A stretch of 64,000 nt of DNA from an uncultured Prevotellaceae bacterium. GTDB taxonomy: Bacteria > Bacteroidota > Bacteroidia > Bacteroidales > Bacteroidaceae. Each line of letters starts with the position of its first letter. Position 1 is the first letter of the stretch. A program made the position numbers and the translations under genes. The notes beneath the pieces were generated by a model. It was given only the letters and a program-made list of their open reading frames with translations. It was not told where the DNA came from and did no database searches. The stretch lies in assembly GCA_902775475.1 (NCBI GenBank), contig CACYME010000002.1, positions 62,001-126,000 on the forward strand, in the 5' to 3' direction. Positions 42,176-51,896 of the stretch are shown here, piece after piece.

Positions 42176-43019
42176 GCAAAATGCCATAGAAAGCCTCTGC
42201 AGGGCAGTAGAAAGAAAAGCACACCGCAGAATGCGCACGCCGAAGGACTTCGACGCGCTGTCCACCATCATCTTCGACGAACTGCACATCATGGTGAGCG
42301 CATCGACGCTGAAGCGCATCTGGGGCTATGTGCAGACCGACAGCATGCCGCGACCTTCGTCGCTCGACCCGCTGGCACAATATGTGGGCTACGCCGACTG
42401 GGACGACTTCATGCAAAGGCACAACGACTCTTTACTCGCAGGACAGAAACGGCACCTGTGGCGCTGGCTCGCCGGAGCTGTAGGCGTCCTGTTGCTGGCC
42501 TTAGCATGCTGGCTGCTGGCAGGGAGAAGCGGGGTCGAAGAACCGCAAAAAACAGCGATTCCATCGGGAAAAAGGGTGCTACACAAGGGGCAGGACTGCT
42601 TCCGCACTACCGCTGAATACCTGGTGCTCTTTGGCATCAGTGCCACCGACACGGCCTACTTCCAGCCCATCGCCGCCCTACCCCACCTCTACGCCTGGGG
42701 GCCGGAGTACGGCAACCCCATCTGGCACAATGAGGGCGACAAGCAGCAGCTGATGCCTACCATCACCGAATACTATACGCCCAGCGACAAGACGGAGGAC
42801 TACATCAAGCTGGCCAACGAGAAGCTCTACTACGAGCGGCTTGAAGCCGACGAGCTGCGCATCACGTTCATGCGCGACATCGTCGACTCGCTCTACGTCT
42901 TCCTCGGCGTGTACCGCATGGACCGCGAACTGTCAACAAAGGAGAAGTTCGTGTGGCGACGCGTGGCCGACGACTGCGACCTGGGGCTGCTGCCACAGCT
43001 GCAACAGCTCAGGGAATGA
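42168..43019 (+). CDS. Membrane protein with N-terminal DNA-binding-like domain, hypothetical
   Basis: 283 residues; the start overlaps the aroK stop by 8 bases, so translation is probably coupled. Residues 1-85 (SASTLKRIWGYVQ...PRPSSLDPLAQYVGYADWDDFMQ) match a compact helical domain that I recall at the N-terminus of many Bacteroidota proteins; the pattern looks like helix-turn-helix. One membrane helix follows (about 97-118), then an extracytoplasmic domain of about 165 residues without recognised motifs. The layout suggests signal transduction across the membrane, which is inference. Confidence 0.75.
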   Translation: MTEQNAIESLCRAVERKAHRRMRTPKDFDALSTIIFDELHIMVSASTLKRIWGYVQTDSMPRPSSLDPLAQYVGYADWDDFMQRHNDSLLAGQKRHLWRWLAGAVGVLLLALACWLLAGRSGVEEPQKTAIPSGKRVLHKGQDCFRTTAEYLVLFGISATDTAYFQPIAALPHLYAWGPEYGNPIWHNEGDKQQLMPTITEYYTPSDKTEDYIKLANEKLYYERLEADELRITFMRDIVDSLYVFLGVYRMDRELSTKEKFVWRRVADDCDLGLLPQLQQLRE

Positions 43020-43046
43020 CTATCGATGAAATCGGCGTTTTTTGCA

Positions 43047-43117
43047 TTTGAACCAATTTGAACCAACACAAGAAACGGTTTGAACCAATTGTTTTCCGCA
43101 GGATTTTATTAAATTTG
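43047..43117 (+). promoter_or_regulatory. Promoter of the C10 protease gene with TTTGAACCAA repeats
   Basis: TTTGAACCAA occurs three times: 43047-43056, 43057-43066 (tandem) and 43079-43088. The promoter box TAAATTTG is at 43110-43117, with TTG at 43089-43091 as -33. The repeats abut the promoter and are candidate activator or repressor sites. Confidence 0.6.
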
Positions 43118-43146
43118 CGCCCGCATTTTTTATTACTGCGAAAGAC

Positions 43147-46100
43147 ATGAAAAAACTATTACTTTCTTCACTCTGCCTGACGGCCGTGCTGGTCGCCGCG
43201 GCAGCTCCCGTGACCAAGGAGCAGGCGCGAGAGAAAGCAGAGAACTTCCTTGCGGGCAGACGCCTGACAGACTCTTCAGGAGCAAAGGCTCCAAGACTCG
43301 TTGCAAGTACATCGAACCGTCAGCAGCATTTCTACGTGTTCAATGCAGAAGGCGAGCGGGGCTTCGTCATTGTCAGCGGCGACGACTGTGCGCCCGACAT
43401 CCTCGGCTATAGTGACAAGGGGCACCTGGACCTCGGCAACCTGCCTCCTGATGCAAAATGGTGGCTCGAAGGTTACGAACAGCAGATAGCCATGCTCGAC
43501 AGACTGCCGGCGGCAGCTCAGCAGGCAACCACCAGCACAGAACGTCAGCGCGTGGAACCGCTCGTCATGACAGAGTGGGCGCAGGGACAGCCTTTCAACA
43601 TTCTTTGTCCAACGGAAAACGGTCAGCCCTGCCTGACTGGCTGTGTGGCCACTGCCATGGCGCAGATCATGTACTACCATCATGCGCCGAAGTCGCAGAT
43701 TGACGGGGTAAACCCCTATCCCATCTTTGATGGCTACAACATCATTGGGATGCGTGAAGCACTCGGCCCCATCACTTTCGACTGGGCAAACATGAAATTG
43801 AATTACTCAAACGGCTACAATGAAAGCGAGATGCTGGCCGTGGCTCAGCTGATGCAGTACTGCGGATGGTCGGTGATGATGGAGTACGGAACCGACATCT
43901 CACTCTCGGGTACAGAAAACATAGCCCTTAGGCTCAAGGACACGTTTGGCTTCGACGAAGGCATCAGCTATAAGGAGCGCGCAGAATATAGCGACAGCGA
44001 TTGGGAAGAGCTGATTTACAACGAGCTGGCCGCACGCCGTCCTGTGGCCTACGGCGGCAGCGATGCCTTCGGTGGTGGCGGCCATGCCTTCATCTGCGAT
44101 GGCTACGATGGCGACGGTCTCTTCCACATCAACTGGGGCTGGGCCGGCGATGCCAACGGCTTCTATCGTCTGTCGGTGCTGCACCCTGCCGGCTACAGCT
44201 ATCAGTTCTCGAAAGAACAGGGCGCCGTCATCGGCATACAGAGCAGCGACATGGCCCCCGGCGCCGTCATCAAGGCCGACGACATGGAGCGCGAATATGG
44301 CGACAGCAACCCAGCTCCCACTTTCTCGGTGGGAACAATGACCATACCCGTCGGAGAGCCAGCACTCGCCATCAGCGCCACGGAGACGTCGCCCGTTGGC
44401 GACTACCCCATCGTGGCCGGCCGGGGCACCATCACCGAGAGCGACCTACGCCTTATTGACGGCAAGCTCACCGTCAGCCGTGCCCCGCTCACCGTGACGG
44501 CCAGAGACTACACCATCATGCAGGGCGACCCGCTGCCCGACTTCGAGGCAGACTTCACGGGCTTCAAGAACGGCGAGGACAAGAGCGTGCTGACCGCGCA
44601 GCCCAAGTTCAACTACTCGTTCACGACGAACAGCGCTCCCGGCACCTACGACCTCACCCCCTACGGCGCCAGTGCGCAGAACTACTCGTTCACCTACGTG
44701 CCCGGCAAGGTGACCATCGTCAAGGCTCCCTCCTACGAGCTGACGATGGTGGGTGACCCGCAGGTGGAAGCCGGCGCCAGCAGCACCATGACCTTCACCG
44801 TCGAGAACACCGGCGACAAGGACTACGACAAGGGCTTCAACGTCTATTTCGACACTTTCGACCATGGCGTCATCGGCACCTACGACGAGCAGAAGGACAT
44901 GGGGCGCATCACCGTCAACCAGACGGTGGCTGCCGGTAGCCAGGCCGTCGTGCAGTTCAGCTTCGAGGGTGCGCCGTTAGGAGTGGAGTGCGCCTTCTTC
45001 ATCCGCTACATCGACAAGGACGGCGATGAAAGCCGTCTGGGCAAAAACGACTATTACTTCATCTGGCAAGACCTGAGCGTAGCCGTGAAGGCCGATGACA
45101 AATCGCGTGAATATGGCGAGCTGAATCCAGAGCTGACCTACACCGTGACGAGCCAGCACAAGCCAGCTGGCAAGCCCGCGCTCACCTGCGAGGCCACGAA
45201 GGCATCGCCCGTCGGCGACTATCCCATCACCATCGCCCGCGGCACCATCACCGAGGAAGAGCTGACGCTGACCAACGGCACGCTCACCGTGACCAAGGCC
45301 CCGCTGACCGTGACTGCCAAGGACTACACCATCATGCAGGGCGACCCGCTGCCCGACTTCGAGGCAGACTTCACGGGCTTCAAGAACGGCGAAGACAAGA
45401 GCGTGCTGACCGTGCAGCCCACCATCACCACCACCGCCACCAGTGAGAGCCAGCCCGGCACCTACGACATCATCGTCAGCGGAGCCGACGCACAGAACTA
45501 CGCCATGAGCTACGTTGCCGGAACGCTCACCATCACCGAGCGGCCCACAACCTTCAACCTGGTGCTCAATGGCAGGCTGGATTGCATCGTTCATACGGAG
45601 ACTGGCGAACTCGAAGTCAGAGCCTCAGTAAAGAACAACGCTTCTGACGACTATACTGACGGCTTCGACTTCTACCTCAAGAAGAAAGACGGTCAGGAAT
45701 ACGTTCAGACAGACTATCAGCACCACACCACCACCGCTCCTCGCAACTCGGGCCGCATTGCAAAGACCACGTTCGAGGGACTGGAGTGGAACAAGGAATA
45801 CAGTGTGGAGCTCTATTACACCGATTTCATCGATGGTGAGCATCGCCAAGTCCTGCTCGGCACCGCCAATCTGGTGTTCGCCAACACCGTTGTAATCACA
45901 GCCAGGAGCTACACCATCAGCCAAGGTGACCCGCTGCCCGAATTTGCCTTCACTGCCGAAGGCGACCGTCTGGTGGGAACACCGCACATCAGCTGCAAGG
46001 CCACAAGCCTGTCACCTATTGGCACCTACACCATCAGCGTGGAGCGGGGAACGGTGGAGAACCTGCTTGCTGAGTTTGTTGGCGGAACGCTCACCATCGA

Positions 46101-46635
46101 GCCCGCCGAGGCCGACCTGGCCATGCAGGCCAACGTGAACAACGCCGACGAATGGACGGAAAGCGAAATCTACGGTTGGATAGCGCAGGTGACTGGCAAC
46201 GAGGCCCAGCTGCAGGCGGAGCTTACCAACAATGCGAAGCTCGCCTACGACGACGATGCCTTCGTCCGCATCTACAAAATCCATAGCGGCACCTACGGCT
46301 ATTTAGACAAGGAGCACCGCGAGCACCTGCGCATCGAGCCAGGCGCAACTGGCACGATGGCATTCACCTTCACCGGCGAAATAGGGGCCGTCTACTTCTT
46401 CAACATCTATTATCTCTCCAAAGGTGAAGAAAAGAGAATTGGCAGCTGGTGGTTCACGTTCAACGCAGAGAACGGCATCGCCTCGCTTGTGGCTGCATCG
46501 CCCTCGGCCGAGGTGCGCGTGCTCAGCATCGACGGCAAGTTGCTGCGCGTAGTCAATGCCGCTGAGCTACAGCGCACGCTGGCCTCACTGCCGAAGGGCA
46601 TCAACATCGTCAACGGCAAGAAGGTGAGAAACTGA
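43147..46635 (+). CDS. C10 (streptopain-like) cysteine protease with MBG repeats
   Basis: 1162 residues. The signal peptide ends near AAAAPV. A Spi-type propeptide (about 22-130, FYVFNAEGERGFVIVSGDD) is followed by the C10 catalytic domain: Cys166 in TGCVATAMAQIMYYH, His313 in GGGGHAFICDGYD and INWGWAG at about 328-334. The rest is built of MBG-type beta repeats (LTVTARDYTIMQGDPLPDF...) alternating with CARDB-like segments. The tail (VRVLSIDGKLLR...GINIVNGKKVRN) resembles the type IX-like sorting signal. C10 enzymes are secreted proteases first known from Streptococcus SpeB and common in Bacteroides and Prevotella. Two MBG units share about 99 nearly identical bases. Confidence 0.92.
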   Translation: MKKLLLSSLCLTAVLVAAAAPVTKEQAREKAENFLAGRRLTDSSGAKAPRLVASTSNRQQHFYVFNAEGERGFVIVSGDDCAPDILGYSDKGHLDLGNLPPDAKWWLEGYEQQIAMLDRLPAAAQQATTSTERQRVEPLVMTEWAQGQPFNILCPTENGQPCLTGCVATAMAQIMYYHHAPKSQIDGVNPYPIFDGYNIIGMREALGPITFDWANMKLNYSNGYNESEMLAVAQLMQYCGWSVMMEYGTDISLSGTENIALRLKDTFGFDEGISYKERAEYSDSDWEELIYNELAARRPVAYGGSDAFGGGGHAFICDGYDGDGLFHINWGWAGDANGFYRLSVLHPAGYSYQFSKEQGAVIGIQSSDMAPGAVIKADDMEREYGDSNPAPTFSVGTMTIPVGEPALAISATETSPVGDYPIVAGRGTITESDLRLIDGKLTVSRAPLTVTARDYTIMQGDPLPDFEADFTGFKNGEDKSVLTAQPKFNYSFTTNSAPGTYDLTPYGASAQNYSFTYVPGKVTIVKAPSYELTMVGDPQVEAGASSTMTFTVENTGDKDYDKGFNVYFDTFDHGVIGTYDEQKDMGRITVNQTVAAGSQAVVQFSFEGAPLGVECAFFIRYIDKDGDESRLGKNDYYFIWQDLSVAVKADDKSREYGELNPELTYTVTSQHKPAGKPALTCEATKASPVGDYPITIARGTITEEELTLTNGTLTVTKAPLTVTAKDYTIMQGDPLPDFEADFTGFKNGEDKSVLTVQPTITTTATSESQPGTYDIIVSGADAQNYAMSYVAGTLTITERPTTFNLVLNGRLDCIVHTETGELEVRASVKNNASDDYTDGFDFYLKKKDGQEYVQTDYQHHTTTAPRNSGRIAKTTFEGLEWNKEYSVELYYTDFIDGEHRQVLLGTANLVFANTVVITARSYTISQGDPLPEFAFTAEGDRLVGTPHISCKATSLSPIGTYTISVERGTVENLLAEFVGGTLTIEPAEADLAMQANVNNADEWTESEIYGWIAQVTGNEAQLQAELTNNAKLAYDDDAFVRIYKIHSGTYGYLDKEHREHLRIEPGATGTMAFTFTGEIGAVYFFNIYYLSKGEEKRIGSWWFTFNAENGIASLVAASPSAEVRVLSIDGKLLRVVNAAELQRTLASLPKGINIVNGKKVRN
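44506..45420. repeat. Near-identical 99-bp segments in two MBG units
   Basis: 44506-44604 and 45322-45420 differ at only one or two positions, 816 bp apart (in frame), while surrounding sequence is more diverged. Recombination between them would delete exactly one MBG-plus-spacer unit. Confidence 0.85.
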
Positions 46636-46686
46636 CTCTAAAGTTTTATTTCTGACTTTTCTTTTGGCTTTTCTCCCACTTTTTCG

Positions 46687-46694
46687 TAACTTTG
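46687..46694 (+). promoter_or_regulatory. sufC promoter -7 box
   Basis: TAACTTTG with TTTTGG about 20 bases upstream, and 25 bases to the ATG. Confidence 0.65.
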
Positions 46695-46719
46695 CACACT
46701 CAAAACAAAACGAAGAGAT

Positions 46720-47463
46720 ATGTTAGAAGTAAAAAACCTGCACGCCCGCATCGGCGACAAGGAAATACTGAAAGGCATCAGCCTCGTGATACGCGACGGC
46801 GAGACGCACGCCATCATGGGCCCTAACGGCTCGGGCAAGTCGACGCTGAGCGCCGTACTGGTGGGCAATCCGCTCTACGAAGTGACCGAGGGCGAGGCCT
46901 TCTTCAACGGCAAGGACCTGCTGCAGATGAAGCCCGAGGAGCGCGCCCACGAGGGGCTGTTCCTCTCGTTCCAGTATCCGGTGGAGATACCGGGCGTGTC
47001 GATGACCAACTTCATGAAGGCAGCCATCAACGAGAAGCGCAAGGCACAGGGCCTGGGCCCGATGAAGACGGCAGAGTTCATCAAGCTGATGCGCGAGAAG
47101 CGCGAAATCGTGGAGCTCGACTCGAAGCTGGCCAACCGCAGCGTGAACGAGGGCTTCAGCGGTGGCGAGAAGAAACGCAACGAAATCTTCCAGATGGCCA
47201 TGCTCGAACCGAAGCTGAGCATCCTCGACGAGACCGACTCGGGCCTCGACGTCGACGCCATGCGCATCGTGGCCGAGGGTGTGAACAAGCTGCAGCGCCC
47301 CGATACGTCGTGCATCGTCATCACCCACTACGACCGCCTGCTGGAGATGATACGGCCGCAGTTCGTCCACGTGCTCTATCAGGGACGCATCGTGAAGACC
47401 GGCGGACCGGAGCTGGCCCGCGAGATACAGGAACATGGTTACGACTGGCTGAAGAACGTATGA
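46720..47463 (+). CDS. sufC: Fe-S cluster assembly ATPase SufC
   Basis: 247 residues. Walker A GPNGSGKST at 34-42, ABC signature FSGGEKKRNEI and Walker B LSILDETDSGLD are the SufC-specific forms. FLSFQYPVEIPGVS is the Q-loop. SufC powers the SufBCD scaffold that builds Fe-S clusters. Its stop overlaps the sufD start (ATGA). It has its own promoter, and sufB, which usually precedes it, is not upstream. Confidence 0.97.
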   Translation: MLEVKNLHARIGDKEILKGISLVIRDGETHAIMGPNGSGKSTLSAVLVGNPLYEVTEGEAFFNGKDLLQMKPEERAHEGLFLSFQYPVEIPGVSMTNFMKAAINEKRKAQGLGPMKTAEFIKLMREKREIVELDSKLANRSVNEGFSGGEKKRNEIFQMAMLEPKLSILDETDSGLDVDAMRIVAEGVNKLQRPDTSCIVITHYDRLLEMIRPQFVHVLYQGRIVKTGGPELAREIQEHGYDWLKNV

Positions 47464-48812
47464 AAAAAGGGAGCGAACAACAATACATCGACCTTTACGA
47501 GCAGCAACGCGAGCTCATCTGCCGCCACTCGTCGCCCGCGATGAACGCACCGCGCGAGGCGGCCTTCGAGCGCTTCCGCAACAGCGGATTCCCCTCGAAG
47601 AAGGTGGAGCGCTACAAGTACACTGACGTGCAGCAGCTCTTCGCACCCGACTACGGGCTGAACCTGAGCCGCATCGACATTCCCGCCGACCCCTACGAGG
47701 CTTTCCGCTGCGACGTGCCCAACCTGAGCACGCTGCTCTACTTCATGGTGAACGATGCCTTCTACGGCAGGCTGCAGCCCAAGGGGCAGCTGCCCGAAGG
47801 CGTCATCATCGGCTCACTGGCAGAAAACGCCCATTCCATCGATGGTTTTTACAACCAGCTGGCCGGAAAGGACGGTGACGCCGTGACCGACCTGAACACC
47901 ATGCTGGCCCAGGACGGGCTGCTGGTCTACGTGCCGCGTGGCGTTAAGGTGGAGCGCACCGTGCAGGTCATCAACATGCTGAAGTCGCCCTGGAAGTCGG
48001 GCGAGGCAGCCCTGATGGTGAACCGCCGCGTGCTCATCGTCCTCGAAGAGGGGGCTGAGCTGAAGATGCTCTTCTGCGACCATGCTGCCGACGACCGCCA
48101 GTTCCTGGCCACGCAGGTCATCGAGGCCTACGTGGGCAGCGGGGCAGCGCTCGACCTCTACTGTCTGGAGGAGACCCATTATAAGAATGTTCGCGTGAGC
48201 AACGTCTACATCGACCAGCAGCGCGACAGCCGGGTGAACCACAACATCATCACGCTGCACAACGGCGTCACCCGCAACAAGCTCGACCTCGCGCTCAGCG
48301 GCGAGGGGGCGGAGTGCAACTGCTGCGGTTGCGTCATCGCCGACAAGCAGCAGCATGTGGACAACAACACGCTGATAACCCACCGCGTGCCCCACTGCAC
48401 GAGCAACGAGCTCTACAAGTATGTCCTCGACGAGCAGTCTACCGGGGCCTTCGCCGGGCGTGTGCTGGTGGAGCATGGGGCGCAGAAGACCGTCTCGCAG
48501 ATGACCAATCAGAACCTCTGTGCCACCCGCGAAGCCCACATGTACACCCAGCCGATGCTCGAAATCTATGCCGACGACGTGAAGTGTGCCCACGGCAGCA
48601 CCGTGGGGCAGCTCAACGATGCCGCCCTGTTCTACATGCGCCAGCGCGGCATCGGCGAGCAGGAGGCTCGCCTGCTGCTCGAAAACGCCTTCGTGGGCGA
48701 GGTCATCGACAAGATTGCGCTCCAGCCACTGCGCGACCGCCTGCACTATCTGGTGGAGAAGCGCTTCCGTGGCGAGCTGAGCAAGTGCGAAGGCTGCAAG
48801 CTATGCCACTGA
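47460..48812 (+). CDS. sufD: Fe-S cluster assembly protein SufD
   Basis: 450 residues from ATG 47460; an upstream open reading adds only sufC-antiframe residues. The SufB/SufD beta-helix core is recognisable (NHNIITLHNGVTRNKLDLALSGEGAECN, DDVKCAHGSTVGQLNDAALFYMRQRGI). It partners SufB and SufC in the scaffold complex. The conserved core His is in KCAHGST. A terminator follows; sufS and sufU do not. Confidence 0.95.
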   Translation: MKKGSEQQYIDLYEQQRELICRHSSPAMNAPREAAFERFRNSGFPSKKVERYKYTDVQQLFAPDYGLNLSRIDIPADPYEAFRCDVPNLSTLLYFMVNDAFYGRLQPKGQLPEGVIIGSLAENAHSIDGFYNQLAGKDGDAVTDLNTMLAQDGLLVYVPRGVKVERTVQVINMLKSPWKSGEAALMVNRRVLIVLEEGAELKMLFCDHAADDRQFLATQVIEAYVGSGAALDLYCLEETHYKNVRVSNVYIDQQRDSRVNHNIITLHNGVTRNKLDLALSGEGAECNCCGCVIADKQQHVDNNTLITHRVPHCTSNELYKYVLDEQSTGAFAGRVLVEHGAQKTVSQMTNQNLCATREAHMYTQPMLEIYADDVKCAHGSTVGQLNDAALFYMRQRGIGEQEARLLLENAFVGEVIDKIALQPLRDRLHYLVEKRFRGELSKCEGCKLCH

Positions 48813-48873
48813 CAGTTAGCCGTCTGAAAAACAGGCAAAAACGGTAAAAAACGCCGATTCCATCGACACTTTT

Positions 48874-48903
48874 GGGGGCTTGCACAGCATGGTGCGAGCC
48901 CCC
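48874..48903 (+). terminator. Terminator after sufCD
   Basis: Stem GGGGGCTTGCAC / GTGCGAGCCCCC (12 pairs, one G-U) with a 6-base loop, 61 bases after the sufD stop. No T run follows. Confidence 0.7.
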
Positions 48904-48992
48904 ATTCCTGGCTTCTTGCTGACTGTCAGCGACTTGACATTTATTAACAGAAAAACACCCGTCTGCACCATCCTACTTCCAAATATTTATGC

Positions 48993-49000
48993 TATCTTTG
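48993..49000 (+). promoter_or_regulatory. nrdD promoter -7 box
   Basis: TATCTTTG, 57 bases before the ATG. No clear -33 TTTG. Confidence 0.5.
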
Positions 49001-49057
49001 CAAACAGTTTTTAGAGAGTTTTCGTATAACACTAATAGCTAAAAAACATATCGACGT

Positions 49058-51295
49058 ATGATACAAACAGTTGTAAAACGCGACGGGCGTATTGTCGGCT
49101 TCAACGAACAGAAAATCATGGCGGCCATCCGCAAGGCCATGATGCAGACCGACAAGGGCGAGGACGAGCACCTGGTAAACCTCATCACTGACCACGTGGC
49201 ACAGCGAGGCAAGGCGCAGATGAGCGTGGAGGACATTCAGGACGCCGTGGAGATGGAGCTGATGAAGTCGAGCCGAAAGGACGTGGCACAGAAATACATT
49301 GCCTACCGTCACCAGCGCTCAGTGGCTCGCAAGGCCAAGACGCGCGACATCTTCCTCGACATCGTCAACGTGAAGTCGAACGACATCACCCGCGAGAACG
49401 CCAACATGAATGCCGACACACCTGCCGGCATGATGATGAAGTTTGCCAGCGAGAGCACCAAGCCCTTCGTTGACGACTATCTGCTCAGCGACGAGGCACG
49501 CGAGGCCGTGAAGGAAAACTACCTTCACATCCACGACAAGGACTATTACCCCACCAAGTCGCTCACCTGCGTGCAGCACCCGCTGAACAACATCCTGAAC
49601 TGCGGCTTCATTGCCGGACACGGGGCATCGCGCCCTGCCAAGCGCATCGAGACGGCCAGCGTGCTGGCGTGCATCTCGATGGAGTGCGCCCAGAACGAGA
49701 TGCACGGCGGACAGGCCATCCCTGCCTTCGACTTCTATCTGGCTCCCTTCGTGCGCCTGACGTATAAAGAGGAGGTGAAATACCTGGAAGACCTCTATGG
49801 CGAGGACTTCTCCTGCCTCTACGACGAGCCGCTGATGGACTATCTGAAGCAGCCGCTCGACGGGCTGAAGGGCATCGACCGTGTGCGCCAGCATGCCATC
49901 AACAAAACCGTGGGCCGCGTGCACCAGGCCATGGAGGCGTTCATCCACAACATGAACACCATCCACTCGCGCGGTGGCAACCAGGTGGTCTTCTCCAGCA
50001 TCAACTACGGCACCGACACGTCGGCCGAGGGACGCTGTGTGATGCGCGAGATACTACTCTCCACCTACGAGGGCGTGGGCGACGGCGAGACCGCCATCTT
50101 CCCCATCCAGATATGGAAGAAGAAGCGTGGCGTGAACTATCTGCCCGAAGACCGCAACTTCGACCTCTACCAGCTGGCCTGCAAGGTGACGGCACGACGC
50201 TTCTTCCCCAACTTCCTGAACCTCGACGCCACCTTCAACCAGAGCGACGAGTGGCGCCCCGACGATCCACTGCGCTACCTGCACGAGGTGGCCACCATGG
50301 GATGCCGCACACGCGTCTTCGAGAACCGCTTCGGACCGAAGACCAGCATCGGCCGCGGCAACCTCAGCTTCTCGACCATCAACATCGTCAAGCTCGCCAT
50401 CGAGTGCATGAACATCGAGGACAAGGAGATGCGCATCGGACAGTTCTTCGCCAAGCTCGACCACATGCTCGAGGTGACGGCCAAGCAGCTCGACGACCGT
50501 TTCCAGTTCCAGAAGACGGCACTGGTGAAGCAGTTCCCCCTACTGATGAAGAGCCTCTGGATTGGTGCCGACAAGCTCTCGCCCAACGACACCATCGAGA
50601 GCGTCATCAACCAGGGAACACTGGGCATCGGCTTCATCGGACTGGCCGAGTGCCTCGTGGCACTCATAGGCAAGCACCACGGCGAGAGCGAGGAGGCACA
50701 GCAGCTGGGACTGCGCATCGTGACCTACATGCGCGACAGGGTGAACGAATTCAGCGAGCGCTACCACCACAACTACTCCGTGCTGGCCACACCCGCCGAA
50801 GGACTGGCAGGACGCTTCACCAAGCGCGACCGCAAGCAGTATGGCATGCTGAAGGGCATCACCGACCGCGACTACTACACCAACTCGAACCACGTGCCCG
50901 TCTATTATAAATGTAGTGCACGCCACAAGGCCGAGATTGAGGCTCCCTACCACAACCTGACGCGCGGTGGACACATCTTCTACGTAGAGATTGACGGCGA
51001 CGCCACCCACAACCCGCAGGTCATCATGAGCGTCGTTGACATGATGGACCGCCTGGACATGGGCTACGGAAGCGTGAACCACAACCGCAACCGCTGCATG
51101 GACTGTGGCTACGAGAACGCTACCGCCGACCTGAAGGAGTGCCCACGCTGCGGCTCAACCCACATCGACCGCCTGCAGCGCATCACCGGCTATCTCGTAG
51201 GCACCACCGACCGCTGGAACAGCGGCAAGCTGGCCGAGCTGAACGACCGCGTCACCCACATCGACGACGGCGAGCAAAAGCTGTTTGAGAGTTAG
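49058..51295 (+). CDS. nrdD: Anaerobic ribonucleoside-triphosphate reductase (class III)
   Basis: 745 residues. The N-terminal ATP cone (VVKRDGRIVGFNEQKIMAAIRKAM) is followed by the glycyl-radical barrel. The C-terminal zinc site is CMDCGYENATADLKECPRCGS. The radical glycine is in RITGYLVG at about 711, 34 residues from the end, close to its place in E. coli NrdD. It makes deoxynucleotides under anoxia. nrdG, encoding its activase, follows after 20 bases made of short AGGAGTTAGG-type repeats. Confidence 0.97.
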   Translation: MIQTVVKRDGRIVGFNEQKIMAAIRKAMMQTDKGEDEHLVNLITDHVAQRGKAQMSVEDIQDAVEMELMKSSRKDVAQKYIAYRHQRSVARKAKTRDIFLDIVNVKSNDITRENANMNADTPAGMMMKFASESTKPFVDDYLLSDEAREAVKENYLHIHDKDYYPTKSLTCVQHPLNNILNCGFIAGHGASRPAKRIETASVLACISMECAQNEMHGGQAIPAFDFYLAPFVRLTYKEEVKYLEDLYGEDFSCLYDEPLMDYLKQPLDGLKGIDRVRQHAINKTVGRVHQAMEAFIHNMNTIHSRGGNQVVFSSINYGTDTSAEGRCVMREILLSTYEGVGDGETAIFPIQIWKKKRGVNYLPEDRNFDLYQLACKVTARRFFPNFLNLDATFNQSDEWRPDDPLRYLHEVATMGCRTRVFENRFGPKTSIGRGNLSFSTINIVKLAIECMNIEDKEMRIGQFFAKLDHMLEVTAKQLDDRFQFQKTALVKQFPLLMKSLWIGADKLSPNDTIESVINQGTLGIGFIGLAECLVALIGKHHGESEEAQQLGLRIVTYMRDRVNEFSERYHHNYSVLATPAEGLAGRFTKRDRKQYGMLKGITDRDYYTNSNHVPVYYKCSARHKAEIEAPYHNLTRGGHIFYVEIDGDATHNPQVIMSVVDMMDRLDMGYGSVNHNRNRCMDCGYENATADLKECPRCGSTHIDRLQRITGYLVGTTDRWNSGKLAELNDRVTHIDDGEQKLFES

Positions 51296-51315
51296 GAATT
51301 AGGAGTTAGGAATGG

Positions 51316-51816
51316 ATGATTAGCGTATTGAGCATTATAGAGGACACAATGGTTGACGGTCCGGGATTCCGGACCGCCATCTATTGTGCCGGATGTCAGC
51401 ACCAGTGTCCTGGCTGTCACAACCCGCAGTCGTGGGACTTTGAGGGCGGACGGGCCATGACCACCGACGACATCATGCGCATCATCGAGGCCGACCCCTA
51501 CGCCAACGTCACCTTCTCCGGCGGCGACCCCATGTACCAGCCCGAAGGCTTCGCTGAGCTGGCACGGGCCATTCACGACCGCACGCACAAGGACATCTGG
51601 TGCTACACGGGCTTCACCTACGAGACGCTGCTCACCAATCCGCGGCAGCGCGCCCTGCTGGAACAGATCGACGTCCTCGTAGACGGCCCCTTCATCAAAG
51701 CACAGCGCGACGAGACGCTCATCTTCCGTGGCTCACGAAACCAGCGCATCATCGATGTGCAGGCCTCCATGGCTCAGGGGCATGCCGTCACCCTCAACTA
51801 CTCCATCGCCCTTTAG
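51316..51816 (+). CDS. nrdG: Anaerobic ribonucleotide reductase-activating protein (radical SAM)
   Basis: 166 residues. The radical-SAM cluster motif CxxxCxxC is at CQHQCPGC (about 28-35), and VTFSGGDP is the glycine-rich SAM site. It generates the glycyl radical on NrdD. Short version of the family, as usual for NrdG. A stem-loop covers its stop codon. Confidence 0.95.
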   Translation: MISVLSIIEDTMVDGPGFRTAIYCAGCQHQCPGCHNPQSWDFEGGRAMTTDDIMRIIEADPYANVTFSGGDPMYQPEGFAELARAIHDRTHKDIWCYTGFTYETLLTNPRQRALLEQIDVLVDGPFIKAQRDETLIFRGSRNQRIIDVQASMAQGHAVTLNYSIAL

Positions 51817-51870
51817 CACCTTTTACAGCTGCACCACCTAAAAAACCGTGGAAATAGCTGAAAAAGGTGC
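51816..51870 (+). terminator. Stem-loop after nrdG
   Basis: GCACCTTTT and AGCT on the left pair with AGCT and AAAAGGTGC on the right (51816-51830 / 51856-51870). The loop is about 25 bases. GTTTTT follows after 10 bases. Confidence 0.6.
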
Positions 51871-51896
51871 GCTAACCGAAGTTTTTCCTTCTTTTA

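Noticed and set aside
47310-47459. Upstream extension of sufD
   Set aside because: Reads another frame of sufC; the ATGA-coupled start at 47460 gives the normal SufD N-terminus.
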